This document shows, one piece after another, positions 52,418 to 63,300 of a stretch of DNA of 64,000 nt. The DNA is from Rheinheimera texasensis DSM 17496. GTDB lineage: Bacteria; Pseudomonadota; Gammaproteobacteria; Enterobacterales; Alteromonadaceae. The notes beneath the pieces were generated by a model. That model had not been told where the DNA came from and did no database searches. It saw only the letters and a list, made by a program, of their open reading frames with translations. The stretch is taken from the NCBI RefSeq assembly GCF_000711985.1, contig NZ_JONU01000014.1, positions 113,842 through 177,841 of the forward strand, read 5' to 3'. Made by a program: the position numbers and the translations under genes. Each line of letters begins with the position of its first letter. The first letter of the stretch is position 1.

Positions 52418-55126
52418 ATGTTCAAACGTAACGCACTTTCGCTTGCGGTGGCGCTGGCGTGCGCATTTCCGGCTATGGCGCAGGACACAGCTGCCGATAG
52501 CGCTCAGACCAAAACTGGCAGCAATACTGCGGCAGCAAAAAACAGCAGCAATGACGTCGCGCTGGAAGTGATTTCAGTCACGGCCACCAAACGCAAAACC
52601 AAACTGATGGAAACGCCGGTGGCGATTTCGGCCATCAGCGACACCCAGCTGCAGCAGCATGGTGTCAATAATGTGGTGGATATCGCTGATTTAGTACCGG
52701 GGCTGGATATCTCGGTTGCCTCCGAGCAGGCTGCGCCGGTGATCACGATGCGTGGCATCCGCTCGACCAATATTACCGAGCTTGGTGACCCGGCAGTTGG
52801 TGTGCATCTGGATGGGATCTATTCGCCACGGATGCAGGGCGCGCTGGCGCTGATGTATGACGTCGAGCGGGTCGAAGCCTTGCGCGGCCCGCAAGGCACG
52901 CTGTTTGGCCGCAATTCGACGGTGGGTAGCATCAATGTGCTGTCGGCCAAACCGGAAATTGGCAGCACTTATGGCAACGCCAATACTGAACTTGGGAAAT
53001 TTAATGCCAAAAGCTTTGGTGGCATGTTCAACCTGGGGTTAACTGATGATTTTGCCGTGCGTTTTTCCGGCAAAACCCTTAAACGTGATTCTTATGTTGA
53101 AGGCTACTGGGATCCGAACCAGTATGACACCCGTTATTTGCCGGCTGGTGTGCTGGATGGCGAAGTCATCGCCGAAAATTCCTATTCAGGCGTCGGTCAG
53201 ACCTTAACCCAACGCGAAAACTGGTGGATAGATGCCGCTGGCACTAACCCGAATGCACAAAAAGTGCGGGCCTTAACACCGGCCAACAAAAGCGATTTTT
53301 ACAACAACGCTAACGAGCATTCGTTCCGCGTCAGTACCTTATGGCAGCCGTCAGCCGGTCGTTTCACGAACCATACCGTATTCCAGTATTACAAAAATGA
53401 CAGTGCCGGCTCGGTTGATATGGTGAACTGCGACAAATTACGTGGCAGACCAGCGGCACTGGGCGGCGACTGCGCCAGCTTTTTACCCAGCGACAACACG
53501 TATCAGGCCGTGGTGAACGTGCCGGGCAAACTGGAGCTGGACATCACTTACCTGCGCAACACGCTGAACTACGAATTGACCGACGAACTGAACCTGGTCT
53601 GGCTGGCCGGTTATGAAGATATGCAGCGCCAGTCGGCACAGGATACTGAGGTTGGGCTGGACGTCTGGGACGGCGCGATGTTTTTCCTCGACGGCACCGG
53701 TGCGCGCTCTTATTCCACCGAGCTGCAGCTGCAGTCGGATGAGCGCGGTGATTTAGTCTGGATCGCCGGGGTGAACCTGTTCCATGAAAAAACCGTCACC
53801 TTCGGCTATTACGATAACCCGATGGACGACAAAGCCTTTTGGGACCAGCCGGATCGCTCGACCGACGCACTGGCCGCTTTTGGTCAGGCCACTTACAACC
53901 TGACTCCGGTCACGCACCTGACGCTGGGTTATCGTTTCAGTGACGAAACCAAACAAGACAAAGGCGGCCGCACGCTGCGCTGCTCCAATGCCGACGGCTG
54001 TGCACCGGGCTGGTTTAACCGCACGCTGTTGTCCGGCCTGCCAACCAATGCCTTTGAAGATCCGGCCATTTATAAATCGTCTTTTGCCAATGACAACAAA
54101 GGCAGCTGGCGTAACCACGATTTCCGCCTTGGTCTGGATTACGACCTGAGCGCTGACACCATGTTATACGGCTATGTCGCGTCCGGTTTTAAAGCCGGTG
54201 GTATCGGTGATGTGTTTGAAGTGGTCAACGACAGAACCGGCCAGAAGCAGCGCTTTGAAACCCAGTTTGACCCGGAACAAGTGCTGACCTACGAGCTGGG
54301 TGCCAAAACTAGTCTGCTGGATAACTCGCTGAATTTACAGGCTGTATTCTTTTATACCGACTACACCGACATGCAATATGCTTCTGTTGGTTCCATCGGC
54401 AACGTGGAGCGGCTGGCAGCGGTGGAAAACCCGGATGGCAGCCCGGTCTTGGGGCCTGACGGCAAGCCGGTGCTGGATTATCGCAATATGCCGGTGATCG
54501 CCTATTACACGCAAAACGTGCCGGCTTCGACCATCAAAGGTATTGAACTGGAGTTTGACTGGAAACCGTACCCCAGTGGCCGCATCAACGGTTATGTCAC
54601 CTGGACTGACGCCCGTATCACTGAAGACTGGATCACCAAGTGGGATTATGACCCGGAGTATCTGTTTAAGTTGTCGTATGAGCAGTCGATGGACCCGAAT
54701 AACAGTCTGCTGAGCACCAACCTCAAAGGCAATCAGCTGGCGATGGTGCCGGAAATCACCGCCAACTTAAGTTACACCCACAGTGTGGATTTGGGCCGCT
54801 TCGGCTTTATCCACGGCTGGTTTAACCTGAGCTGGAAAGACAAATCCTACAACACCATCTGGAACGTCGATCGCCACCTGGACGACATGAAGTTTGCAGT
54901 GTCGGCAGATGCGACGCGTTATATCGATGACCGTCGTGATGCTTATACCTCGGCCAATGCCTCGCTGAAATACGAGCCGGTGGGTCAGGCCTGGTATGCC
55001 GAAGTGTTTATCAGCAATGCCACCGACGAATTGGTGCAGCACTGGAGTAACACCGGCAAAGGCTTCCCGAAAGGCAGCTTTGGCATGCCGCGTTATTACG
55101 GCGTGCGGGCCGGTTTTAACTTCTGA
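52418..55126 (+). CDS. TonB-dependent receptor (CirA/FepA-like plug)
   Basis: A 902-residue receptor of a different subgroup from the other two. Signal peptide MFKRNALSLAVALACAFPAMAQ, plug with EVISVTATKRKTKLMETPVAISAISDTQL, VPGLDISVA, ITMRGIRST, VEALRGPQGTLFGRNSTVGSINVLSAKP, and a barrel ending YGVRAGFNF. GGGGTAG precedes the ATG. It is divergent from galE across regulon site 7, about 270 bases apart; the leader shows no other gene. A terminator separates it from GH3. Substrate is unknown: either a galactoside (by shared operator) or the beta-glucoside degraded by GH3 (by adjacency). Confidence 0.93.
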   Translation: MFKRNALSLAVALACAFPAMAQDTAADSAQTKTGSNTAAAKNSSNDVALEVISVTATKRKTKLMETPVAISAISDTQLQQHGVNNVVDIADLVPGLDISVASEQAAPVITMRGIRSTNITELGDPAVGVHLDGIYSPRMQGALALMYDVERVEALRGPQGTLFGRNSTVGSINVLSAKPEIGSTYGNANTELGKFNAKSFGGMFNLGLTDDFAVRFSGKTLKRDSYVEGYWDPNQYDTRYLPAGVLDGEVIAENSYSGVGQTLTQRENWWIDAAGTNPNAQKVRALTPANKSDFYNNANEHSFRVSTLWQPSAGRFTNHTVFQYYKNDSAGSVDMVNCDKLRGRPAALGGDCASFLPSDNTYQAVVNVPGKLELDITYLRNTLNYELTDELNLVWLAGYEDMQRQSAQDTEVGLDVWDGAMFFLDGTGARSYSTELQLQSDERGDLVWIAGVNLFHEKTVTFGYYDNPMDDKAFWDQPDRSTDALAAFGQATYNLTPVTHLTLGYRFSDETKQDKGGRTLRCSNADGCAPGWFNRTLLSGLPTNAFEDPAIYKSSFANDNKGSWRNHDFRLGLDYDLSADTMLYGYVASGFKAGGIGDVFEVVNDRTGQKQRFETQFDPEQVLTYELGAKTSLLDNSLNLQAVFFYTDYTDMQYASVGSIGNVERLAAVENPDGSPVLGPDGKPVLDYRNMPVIAYYTQNVPASTIKGIELEFDWKPYPSGRINGYVTWTDARITEDWITKWDYDPEYLFKLSYEQSMDPNNSLLSTNLKGNQLAMVPEITANLSYTHSVDLGRFGFIHGWFNLSWKDKSYNTIWNVDRHLDDMKFAVSADATRYIDDRRDAYTSANASLKYEPVGQAWYAEVFISNATDELVQHWSNTGKGFPKGSFGMPRYYGVRAGFNF

Positions 55127-55194
55127 CACAGGTCATTGCTGACGCTTGCCGTGTTTGAAACTGACCACTTCTAAAGCTGACTGTCCTGGCTTTT

Positions 55195-55239
55195 AACCGC
55201 TCAGTCCGGAGGAACTACACCGGATGAGCGGTTTCTTTT
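55195..55239 (+). terminator. Terminator between TonB receptor and GH3
   Basis: AACCGCTCA and TCCGG pair with CCGGA and TGAGCGGTT (one bulged G), loop of 10 bases, then TTTCTTTT. Confidence 0.85.
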
Positions 55240-55281
55240 CCACTGCCAGCGATGGATGTGGTGATCACCAAGGATTTTTGT

Positions 55282-57954
55282 ATGCGTTGTATCCCATCTC
55301 CCCGACTCTCTTTCGACACAGCCAGCCTGGTGCTGTTAGCTGTTGTCTCCACGACGGCAGTTGCTGCCGACGTTCAGGCTACTCAGGCGGCCAGCAGTAT
55401 TGGCGCTGCTGCAAACGCCATCGCCCCGGCAAAAGTTGCGTGGCCTTATGTCAACACCGGCCTGCCGCGTGACCCGCAGCTGGAGCAGTTACTGGACCAA
55501 ATCCTGGCGCGGATGACGTTGGGGCAAAAAGTGGCGCAGATGATCCAGCCGGAAATTGGCTATCTGTCGCTGGCGCAGATGCGCAAATATGGTTTTGGCT
55601 CTTACCTCAATGGCGGCAACACCGCGCCCTATGGCAAAAAACGTGCGCCGGTGTCGGTCTGGCTGAAATACGCCGATGAAATGTACGAAGCCTCCGTCGA
55701 CGCCAGCCAGGATGGCAGCCGCATTCCGGCGATCTGGGGCACTGATGCGATGCATGGTCATAGCAATGTGTTTGGTGCGACGTTATTTCCGCACAATATT
55801 GGCCTGGGTGCGGCCCGCGACCCTGAACTGATTCATCGCATTGGCGTCGCGACGGCGAAAGAAGTGGCTGCAACCGGTATCGAATGGAGCTTTGCGCCCA
55901 CTGTCGCCGTGGTGCGGGACGACCGCTGGGGCCGCACCTACGAAAGTTACTCCGAAGATCCGGCCATAGTGCAGGCATATGCCGGCCAGATGGTGTCTGG
56001 GCTGCAGGGCACTTTGGCGCAGGATTTTTTACAGGGCGCCGGCCGTATCGCCACCGCCAAACATTTTGTCGGTGATGGTGGCACGGAAAAAGGCGTTGAT
56101 CGGGGCGATACGCTGATTGACGAGCAAGGCTTGCGTGACATTCATGCAGCCGGTTACAAAACCGCCATTGCTGCCGGCGTGCAGTCCGTGATGGTGTCCT
56201 TTAACAGCTGGAACGGCAAACGGCTGCATGGCCATCAGTATCTGCTGACCGACGTACTGAAAACACAGATGGGTTTTGATGGTTTTGTCGTCAGCGACTG
56301 GAACGGTCACACATTTGTCGAGGGCTGTGATTTAACCCAATGTGCCGGTGCTATTAATGCAGGTGTCGACGTGCTGATGGTACCGGAGCACTTTGAAGCC
56401 TTTTACCACAATACCATCCGTCAGGTGGAACAGGGCCTGATCCCACAAAGCCGGATTGACGACGCGGTGCGGCGCTTCTTACGCGCCAAAATTCGCTGGG
56501 GCCTGCTGCAACGTGGCAAGCCGTCCAGTCGTGCTGAATCACAGCAAACCGAATTCAACAGCGACGCGCACAAGGCACTGGCGCGGGAAGCGGTGCGTAA
56601 GTCACTGGTGTTGCTGAAAAATAACCAGCAACTACTGCCGCTATCGCCGAAAAGCCGCATCCTGGTGGCCGGTGATGGCGCCGACAATATCGCCAAACAA
56701 GCCGGCGGATGGAGTGTGTCCTGGCAGGGTACCGACAACAGCAACGCCGATTTCCCCAATGCCACTTCGGTGTATCAGGGTATCCGTCAGCAGGTGGAAG
56801 CTGCCGGTGGCAAAGTCGAGCTGGCGGTTGATGGCGATTACCAGCACAAGCCCGATGTAGCAGTAGTAGTCATCGGTGAAAACCCCTATGCCGAGTGGTT
56901 TGGTGATATTCAGCAGCTGGCGTATCAGCAGGGTGATAAACAAGACCTGGCCTTGCTACGCAAATTAAAACAACAAGGTATTCCGGTGGTCACGGTGTTT
57001 TTAAGTGGCCGGCCGCTATGGGTCAATCCGGAACTGAATGCCTCTGACGCTTTTGTCGCGGCCTGGTTACCGGGCTCGGAAGGTCAGGGCGTGGCTGATG
57101 TGCTGCTGCGTGACGCGAAGGGCAAAGTGCAATATGACTTCCATGGCAAACTGAGTTTCTCCTGGCCGCGCAGCGATCAACAGTTTGTACTCAATCACGG
57201 AGATACCGCCTACGACCCTTTGTTTGCCTATGGCTATGGGTTAACCTACCTTGACCGCAACGAACTGCCGCTATTGCCTGAACAAAGCGCGGCCACGGCC
57301 ACGCAGCAGCAAAACACTGACGGACAAATCCCGTTGTTTTTGCGCAATCTGGCTCCGGGTCTGGCCTTTGCCCTGACCGACAGCAGCGGCAGTGCCGTGA
57401 CGGTGACGACACCATTTGGTGTCAGTACTGATGGCAAAAGCCTGACGATGCAGTCAGTTAATTTGTCCTATCAGGAAGATGCGCGGCAATTACGCTGGGA
57501 CGCGGCGCAAAGCGCCAAAGCCAGCCTGCGTTTTCGTAAAGCTGCAGCCGCCAAAGATTATGTTGCTGCAAAAGTGCTGCGTTTAAATATACGGCTGGAC
57601 CAGCAGGTGCCGGCCAATCTGCAGCTGGCAGTTCTGTGTGATGCTGCAGGTCTTTGTCAGCGCCAGTTGAGCCTGAGTGAGACGCTGGCGACGTTCAACC
57701 CGGGTGTCTGGCAGCTGCTCGAAGTGGCCCTGGATTGTGCGGCACAGCCTGCGCTCACCCAGCAGTTACAGGATGCGGTGGTGTTCAGCGCCAGCGGCCG
57801 TCTGAGTCTGGCGGTCGCGGACGTGGTGCTTGCTGATAACAATGTTGCGACTGATGCCAAAGTGATCAAACTGGGCTGCGCTCCGGCGCAGGCGCGACTT
57901 CAACCGGCCGCCTTAAAACCGACAGCGTTTTGGTCGCGGCCGCCGGCACGCTGA
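55282..57954 (+). CDS. Secreted GH3 beta-glucosidase/exo-beta-glucanase
   Basis: An 890-residue GH3 enzyme with signal peptide MRCIPSPRLSFDTASLVLLAVVSTTAVAA. The barrel has the GTDAMHGHSNVFGATLFPHNIGL region and nucleophile Asp (about 339) in GFVVSDWNGH. The (alpha/beta)6 sandwich has LVLLKNNQQLLPL and GENPYAEWFGD. A C-terminal beta domain of roughly 190 residues is present, as in marine exo-1,3/1,4-beta-glucanases of the ExoP type. The ATG at 55282 follows AAGGA and starts the signal; an upstream ATG at 55252 would spoil it. Periplasmic or outer-membrane action on imported beta-glucan oligosaccharides is inferred. Confidence 0.93.
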   Translation: MRCIPSPRLSFDTASLVLLAVVSTTAVAADVQATQAASSIGAAANAIAPAKVAWPYVNTGLPRDPQLEQLLDQILARMTLGQKVAQMIQPEIGYLSLAQMRKYGFGSYLNGGNTAPYGKKRAPVSVWLKYADEMYEASVDASQDGSRIPAIWGTDAMHGHSNVFGATLFPHNIGLGAARDPELIHRIGVATAKEVAATGIEWSFAPTVAVVRDDRWGRTYESYSEDPAIVQAYAGQMVSGLQGTLAQDFLQGAGRIATAKHFVGDGGTEKGVDRGDTLIDEQGLRDIHAAGYKTAIAAGVQSVMVSFNSWNGKRLHGHQYLLTDVLKTQMGFDGFVVSDWNGHTFVEGCDLTQCAGAINAGVDVLMVPEHFEAFYHNTIRQVEQGLIPQSRIDDAVRRFLRAKIRWGLLQRGKPSSRAESQQTEFNSDAHKALAREAVRKSLVLLKNNQQLLPLSPKSRILVAGDGADNIAKQAGGWSVSWQGTDNSNADFPNATSVYQGIRQQVEAAGGKVELAVDGDYQHKPDVAVVVIGENPYAEWFGDIQQLAYQQGDKQDLALLRKLKQQGIPVVTVFLSGRPLWVNPELNASDAFVAAWLPGSEGQGVADVLLRDAKGKVQYDFHGKLSFSWPRSDQQFVLNHGDTAYDPLFAYGYGLTYLDRNELPLLPEQSAATATQQQNTDGQIPLFLRNLAPGLAFALTDSSGSAVTVTTPFGVSTDGKSLTMQSVNLSYQEDARQLRWDAAQSAKASLRFRKAAAAKDYVAAKVLRLNIRLDQQVPANLQLAVLCDAAGLCQRQLSLSETLATFNPGVWQLLEVALDCAAQPALTQQLQDAVVFSASGRLSLAVADVVLADNNVATDAKVIKLGCAPAQARLQPAALKPTAFWSRPPAR

Positions 57955-58020
57955 CGCCGGATAATCTAGAGTTTGGAACCGGCGGCGTACCTCGCTGCCG
58001 CTTTATCCCGGGGTTTCATT

Positions 58021-59091
58021 TTGGTTAAAACCTTCACACGCAATCAGTTATTCTGGCTCTGCCAATGCGGTGGCTGGGCCGTATACGCCGTGCTGACCGA
58101 GCTGATGATTAAAATTCCCAGCCAGGAACCCTGGTCGGTGAATTTGCCGCATCTGCTGCTGGATACCTGCTTTGGTTTCGGTGTGACGCTGCTGCTGCGC
58201 AGCTATTACAAGCGCTTCAGCCAGCAGCCTACCCGGCTGAAAATATACTCGCATCTGGGCGTGTTGCTGCTCGGCTGTCTGGTCTGGACCCAGTGGAAGT
58301 GGCTGACGTTACAATGGTTGTATGGGCAAGTCTGGCAGCCGATGACCTGGTTTGATGTTGGTACCTGGCACTCGGCGTCTTTAACGATTCTGCTGACCTG
58401 GACCGCATTATATTTCGCCTACAAAGCGACTTTTGAGACCATGGAGCAGCGGCAAAAAGCGGCCGAAGCGCTGGATCTTGCGAAAGAAGCACAGCTGAAA
58501 ATGCTGCGTTATCAGCTCAATCCGCATTTTATGTTCAACAGCATCAACGCGATTTGCACATTGATTTTGCGGCAGGACAATCAGCACGCGGTATCGATGC
58601 TGGAAAAACTCTGTGATTTACTACGTTACAGCCTCTATACCGACCCGCTCGCCAAGGTCACAGTGGCGGAAGAAATCGACATTCTGCAAACCTATTTCGC
58701 CGTGGAGCAGTGTCGGTTTCGCGATAAACTGACCGTCACTATCAGTGCCGATGATGACGTCAAACCGCTGTTGATGCCGTCGTTGCTGTTACAACCGCTG
58801 GCAGAAAATGCGCTGAAACATGGCATGCAGCAAGCACAGCAGCATTATGCCGTCAGCGTCAGTTTCAGCCGGCAGGAGGATTTTCTGGTGATTGAGATGC
58901 TGGACAATGGCTGCGGATTCAGCGCCGGATCTGCGCCTGGCATCGGCCTGCAGAACTGTGAGGCCCGGCTGGCACTGCTGTATCCCGGCCAAAGTCTGTT
59001 TCAGTTTGGCAACAGGCCGCAGCAAGGTGCCTGGATCCATTGCCGCATCCCGCTGCAGCCTATGCAAGCAACAGTTCCGGAGGCCGGATGA
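58021..59091 (+). CDS. LytS-type sensor histidine kinase (His_kinase family)
   Basis: A 356-residue membrane kinase with four hydrophobic segments in the first ~150 residues, a short coiled linker (ETMEQRQKAAEALDLAKEAQLKML) and the LytS/YehU phospho-acceptor motif QLNPHFMFNSINAI. The ATPase part has LLQPLAENALKHG, LDNGCGF and GIGLQNCEARLALLY. The likely start is TTG at 58021 with GGGG upstream; no ATG is available near the first helix. Its stop overlaps the regulator's ATG (ATGA). It follows GH3 by 66 bases, which suggests control of beta-glucan uptake genes. Confidence 0.9.
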   Translation: MVKTFTRNQLFWLCQCGGWAVYAVLTELMIKIPSQEPWSVNLPHLLLDTCFGFGVTLLLRSYYKRFSQQPTRLKIYSHLGVLLLGCLVWTQWKWLTLQWLYGQVWQPMTWFDVGTWHSASLTILLTWTALYFAYKATFETMEQRQKAAEALDLAKEAQLKMLRYQLNPHFMFNSINAICTLILRQDNQHAVSMLEKLCDLLRYSLYTDPLAKVTVAEEIDILQTYFAVEQCRFRDKLTVTISADDDVKPLLMPSLLLQPLAENALKHGMQQAQQHYAVSVSFSRQEDFLVIEMLDNGCGFSAGSAPGIGLQNCEARLALLYPGQSLFQFGNRPQQGAWIHCRIPLQPMQATVPEAG

Positions 59092-59894
59092 ATAAATTAC
59101 GCACCCTGATTGTTGATGACGAACCGGCCGCCATCGAAGGTCTGCGGCTGCGTTTGCAAGGTTTTGCTGATATCGAAGTTGTTGCAGAAGCCGGTTCAGT
59201 AGCGGCGGCGCTGACATTGGTGGCACAGCATCAGCCGGAACTGATTTTTCTGGATATCGAAATGCCGGGCGAAACGGGCTTTGATCTGATCCGTCAGCTG
59301 CAACCGGAACTCTGTCCGGCCATTGTGTTTGTCACGGCTTTTCACCAGCATGCGGTGCAGGCCTTTGAGGTCCGGGCGCTGGACTACCTGTTAAAACCGG
59401 TCAAGCTGGAGCGGCTGGCGGATGCCATTGCCCGGGTTCGGGCCCGCGCCGGCACGGCCAGTAAAGCGCAGTTGCTTGACGCTGTGACGCAGATAGCTGC
59501 CGGCCCCGCCGCCACCGCCACCGCCGGCGATACGGCAGAAACTGAGACCCGCTATTGTATCGAAAGGCAAAAACTGGTGATCCAGGACGGTCGCAGCCCC
59601 ATCCAGCTCATCTCCTATCAGGACATTCTGTGGATTGATGCGGCCGGCGACTATATGTGTGTCCATACCCAAAACGAAACCCACGTGATGCGCACCCGCT
59701 TAAAAAACCTGATTAACGAGCGGCTGCCGGACTTGTTTGTGCGCATTCACAAATCAACAGTAGTGAATCTGACTTACATCGAACAGCTGCAACCGCTCGG
59801 CAATTCCGAATACAAAGCCGTGCTTGCCAACGGCAAAGTGCTGAAAGTCAGCCGCACTTTTGCCCGCGGTCTAAAACAGCGCCTGCTACCTTAA
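59088..59894 (+). CDS. LytTR-family response regulator
   Basis: A 268-residue regulator: receiver domain (LIVDDEPAAIEGL, phospho-acceptor in LIFLDIEMPGETG, KPVKLERL) joined by an Ala-rich linker to a LytTR DNA-binding domain (ISYQDILWIDAAGDYMCVHTQNETHVMRTRL ... FVRIHKSTVVNLTYIEQLQPLGNSEYKAVLANGK). GGAGG precedes the ATG, which overlaps the kinase stop. Targets probably include the STN-type receptor downstream. Confidence 0.94.
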   Translation: MNKLRTLIVDDEPAAIEGLRLRLQGFADIEVVAEAGSVAAALTLVAQHQPELIFLDIEMPGETGFDLIRQLQPELCPAIVFVTAFHQHAVQAFEVRALDYLLKPVKLERLADAIARVRARAGTASKAQLLDAVTQIAAGPAATATAGDTAETETRYCIERQKLVIQDGRSPIQLISYQDILWIDAAGDYMCVHTQNETHVMRTRLKNLINERLPDLFVRIHKSTVVNLTYIEQLQPLGNSEYKAVLANGKVLKVSRTFARGLKQRLLP

Positions 59895-60389
59895 TTGCCA
59901 GATCTCAGCTGCTGAGCAAAAAAGCCCTGTTAAAATGCAACGCCGGTGCCGGGCAGGCCCCGCATCCCTATGGTGTTGCTGGCGTGGAATGATCTCAACA
60001 GAAATTAGAATTTTTGCAGTCAATCGATGCCAATGTCAGAAATTTCTGCAAATTTGACTCAGCCATAACAAAATTCGCCAGCAGTTTTTCTATTGAATGT
60101 CTGTGACGCTCCAACAAAACTACCCCCTCTTAGCGAAGCTAACAGAACACAAAAAATCCTTGCGGCAGTTCCTCCCTTGAAACTTGCCGGTAATTCAGGT
60201 TTGATGACAAATGGTCATTCTGGTGCAACAAAGTCACTGGTCTGGTGCAGGCGTTGTCGAAGCCTGATTGTAAGTGCAGCATGCAAATCAGCCCGAACTT
60301 GCGTGCATAAAAAAGCGCACAATAAAAAAATAATAAAAAACATAATAAAAACAAAAAGATCGACTAGGACCGGGGAGAGGACACACCAA
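59895..60389. other. 495-base leader region upstream of the STN-type receptor
   Basis: No convincing gene. CAGAAATT occurs twice in direct orientation 38 bases apart (59999 and 60037), each followed by a TGCA, as possible regulator sites. A strongly A-rich tract covers 60306-60360. Just before the receptor start is GGGGAGAGG. LytTR binding is a guess from the adjacent regulator. Confidence 0.4.
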
Positions 60390-63300
60390 TTGTTTCACAG
60401 CTTGTTTAAAAGGATATGGCGGAAAATTCGCGCTCTGTCGTCTTGGTTCTCTGCATGGCGTAAGTACATGCGGGGGGGATATCGACGCACGCGACGGCCT
60501 TTGTTGTCATTGCTGCTGGTCTGCAACTTATCTGCTGCAGCGCTGGCCAGTGAAAAGTCGTCTGAGATTGCTTTCAATATTCCGGAACAAAGAGCCGATC
60601 TCTCGCTAATCAGTTTTGCTGAACAGGCTGACATCACCTTGCTGTTTCCCATCGACAAGATGGCAGGCAAAGTGACCAATCCGCTGCGTGGTCAGTACAA
60701 CCTCGACGATGCGTTACGCATTTTGTTGCAGGATACCGGGTTAAAGCCGGTGGTTAGCGAAAGTGGGCAGGTATCTATTTTGATAGATCCGACTTTCGAG
60801 AGTAACGACGACATGGCGAACTATAAGAAAAACAAAGTAGCAACCGCAGTGATGGCAGTGATCAGTACTGTCGCAGTATCTCCGGCGTTTGCAGCACAGG
60901 ACAAAGAAGAGACAAAAACCGAAGTGATTGAAGTCCGGGGTATCCGTGGTGCTCTGGGCCGTGCGATGGATTCCAAACGCGAAGCCGGTGGTGTGGTGGA
61001 TTCGATTTCTGCTGAAGACATTGGCAAGTTCCCGGACACTAACCTGGCGGAATCGCTGCAACGCATTACCGGCGTGTCGATTGACCGCTCCGGTGGTGAA
61101 GGTCAACTGATCACAGTCCGTGGTTTTGGCCCGGAATTTAATACAGTGCTGGTCAATGGCCGCCAAATGGCGTCGGAAAACCAAAGCCGCGCCTTTAGTT
61201 TTGACACTATCGCAGCGGAATTGGTCCGTAGCCTCGACGTGCACAAAACCTCCACGGCCACGCAACAATCTGGCGGCATTGGGTCGACTGTGAACGTCAA
61301 TACCGCACGACCTTTTGCCATTGGTGGTTTTAAAGTCGCCGGCAGTATCAAAGGCGTGTACGAGGAAAACAGCGAAAAAACCTCGCCACAAGTCTCTGGC
61401 CTGATCAGCGATACCTTTTTAGACGGCACGGTCGGCGCTTTGCTGGCTGTATCACATCAGCAGCGCGACACCCGACTGAATCAGGCACAAATTGACGGCT
61501 GGCTGGAAAACGTTGGCGTGCCAAATCCGGTGACGCAAAACGGCGCAGCCTATACCGGCAATATTTTCTCGCCACGCAACTACGACCATAAAGTGACGTT
61601 TGAAGAGCGCAGCCGCACCAACGCCAACCTGGTGCTGCAATATGCACCGGCCGACAATCTGGAACTGACCGCTGACGCGCTCTATTCCGATTTTGACGTT
61701 GAAGCCGACACAACTTCTTACGGCCACTGGTTTACCGCGCCGAATATCACTGGGTTTGGCGGCGCCAAAGGCCCGGTGGTGGATGCCAACGGCACTGTGA
61801 TTGACCTGTACCAGGAAGTCGGCCTCGCCACTGACATGCACGCGAAGAAATTCGACCGCCTGACGGATACGTTGTCGATTGGTCTGAATGCCGATTGGGA
61901 CGTCAATAACAATCTGAATATGAAATTCGACTTCAGCCATTCCAGTGCTGAGCGCGAACCGAACAATGGCCGCGGTGACCAGCTCTCCTTGATTGGTTAT
62001 GCCAACCGGGTCCGGTTCCAGGTTGACGACAATATCCTGCCCTATGCCAGCGAGTTTGCCGGCGCCAACCCAAATATTTACAGCGGCCAGCAAGAGCTGA
62101 ACGGCACCGCTTACCAGCCGGGCGTGAAACCGGATGGCGTGTCGAATCACCTGGACCCGAAAAACAGCAAAGCGCACGTGATGTTGCGCCGTGGTTGGGC
62201 GGTAGAGGATGATCTCAACCAACTGCGTTGGGATGGCGTCTGGAACGAAGATGCCGCCAGTGGTTTAACCAAAGTGAAATTTGGTGCCATGTATTCGACC
62301 GAAACCAAAGCCCTGGAGCGTTGGGACAACGAAGGTGTCGGCATCCACTGTACTTTCTGTGGTTATCCGGATGTACCGAACATGGCCGGTTTCCCACAAT
62401 ATGTGTTTAATGCCGGCAGTGATTTCTTAAGCGGCGTCAGCGGCAGTGGCCGCATGCCAACTTCATGGCTGGCGCATGACGGTGAAGCCAACTTTGCTTT
62501 CCTCGAACAATATGCGGCCTCGATTGGCAAGCCAATCAGCTTTGACGCGGTCAAGCGCAACAAGTCGTTTGAAGTCGGTGAAGATACAGCGTCGTTATAC
62601 TTAGAGCTTGATTTTGAAGGTACCTTAGCCGGCATGCCATTAAGCAGCACGGCCGGTGTGCGTTATGAGCGCACCAGTGTGGATGTGGACGGTACCGATG
62701 CGCCGGTCAGCGGCCTGCGTATTCTTGATGAAACTGAAATGTTGGCGCAGTTTGGTGCAGCACAACCCATTCAGGAAAGCTCAAGTTATGAAGCTATCCT
62801 GCCGAATTTCAGCGTCAAACTGGATATTTCTGACGACCTGGTCGGCCGCTTCGCCGCGTCACAAACCCTGACCCGGCCCACGCTGGAAAGCATGTCCCCG
62901 GTCACGGTGATTGGTACTACCCGCCAGGGCGGCGACTTAACGTCGACCTCGGGCAACCCTGAGCTGCAACCGTTCAGCGCGACTAACCTCGACCTGTCGC
63001 TGGAATGGTATTACAGCGATGCCAGTTATCTGTCAGGCGGTTATTTCCGCAAAAACGTATCGAACTTCATCATCAACATCACGGAAGACAAAACCTTCAC
63101 GCTGGCCAATGGCGGCTTGCTGACCGATCCGTCTACCGGCACCAATTCGGGCGCACCGGACAGTGCTGACAGTACGGCGGTCTTCAGCAATACGCTGCCA
63201 AGCAACGGCGAGTCGGCGATTGTGGATGGTTTTGAACTGGCGCTGCAACATACCTTTGAGTCAGGTTTTGGTGTGATGGCGAATGCAACACTGGTCGACA

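Noticed and set aside
60416..60463. 15-residue frame (ATG 60416 to TAA 60463) as a leader peptide for the receptor
   Set aside because: The AGGA element is only two bases from the ATG and the frame overlaps the better-supported TTG start; no attenuator structure follows.
61452..62222. 256-residue minus-strand frame
   Set aside because: Antisense to the STN-type TonB receptor, which has clear family motifs in the sense frame.
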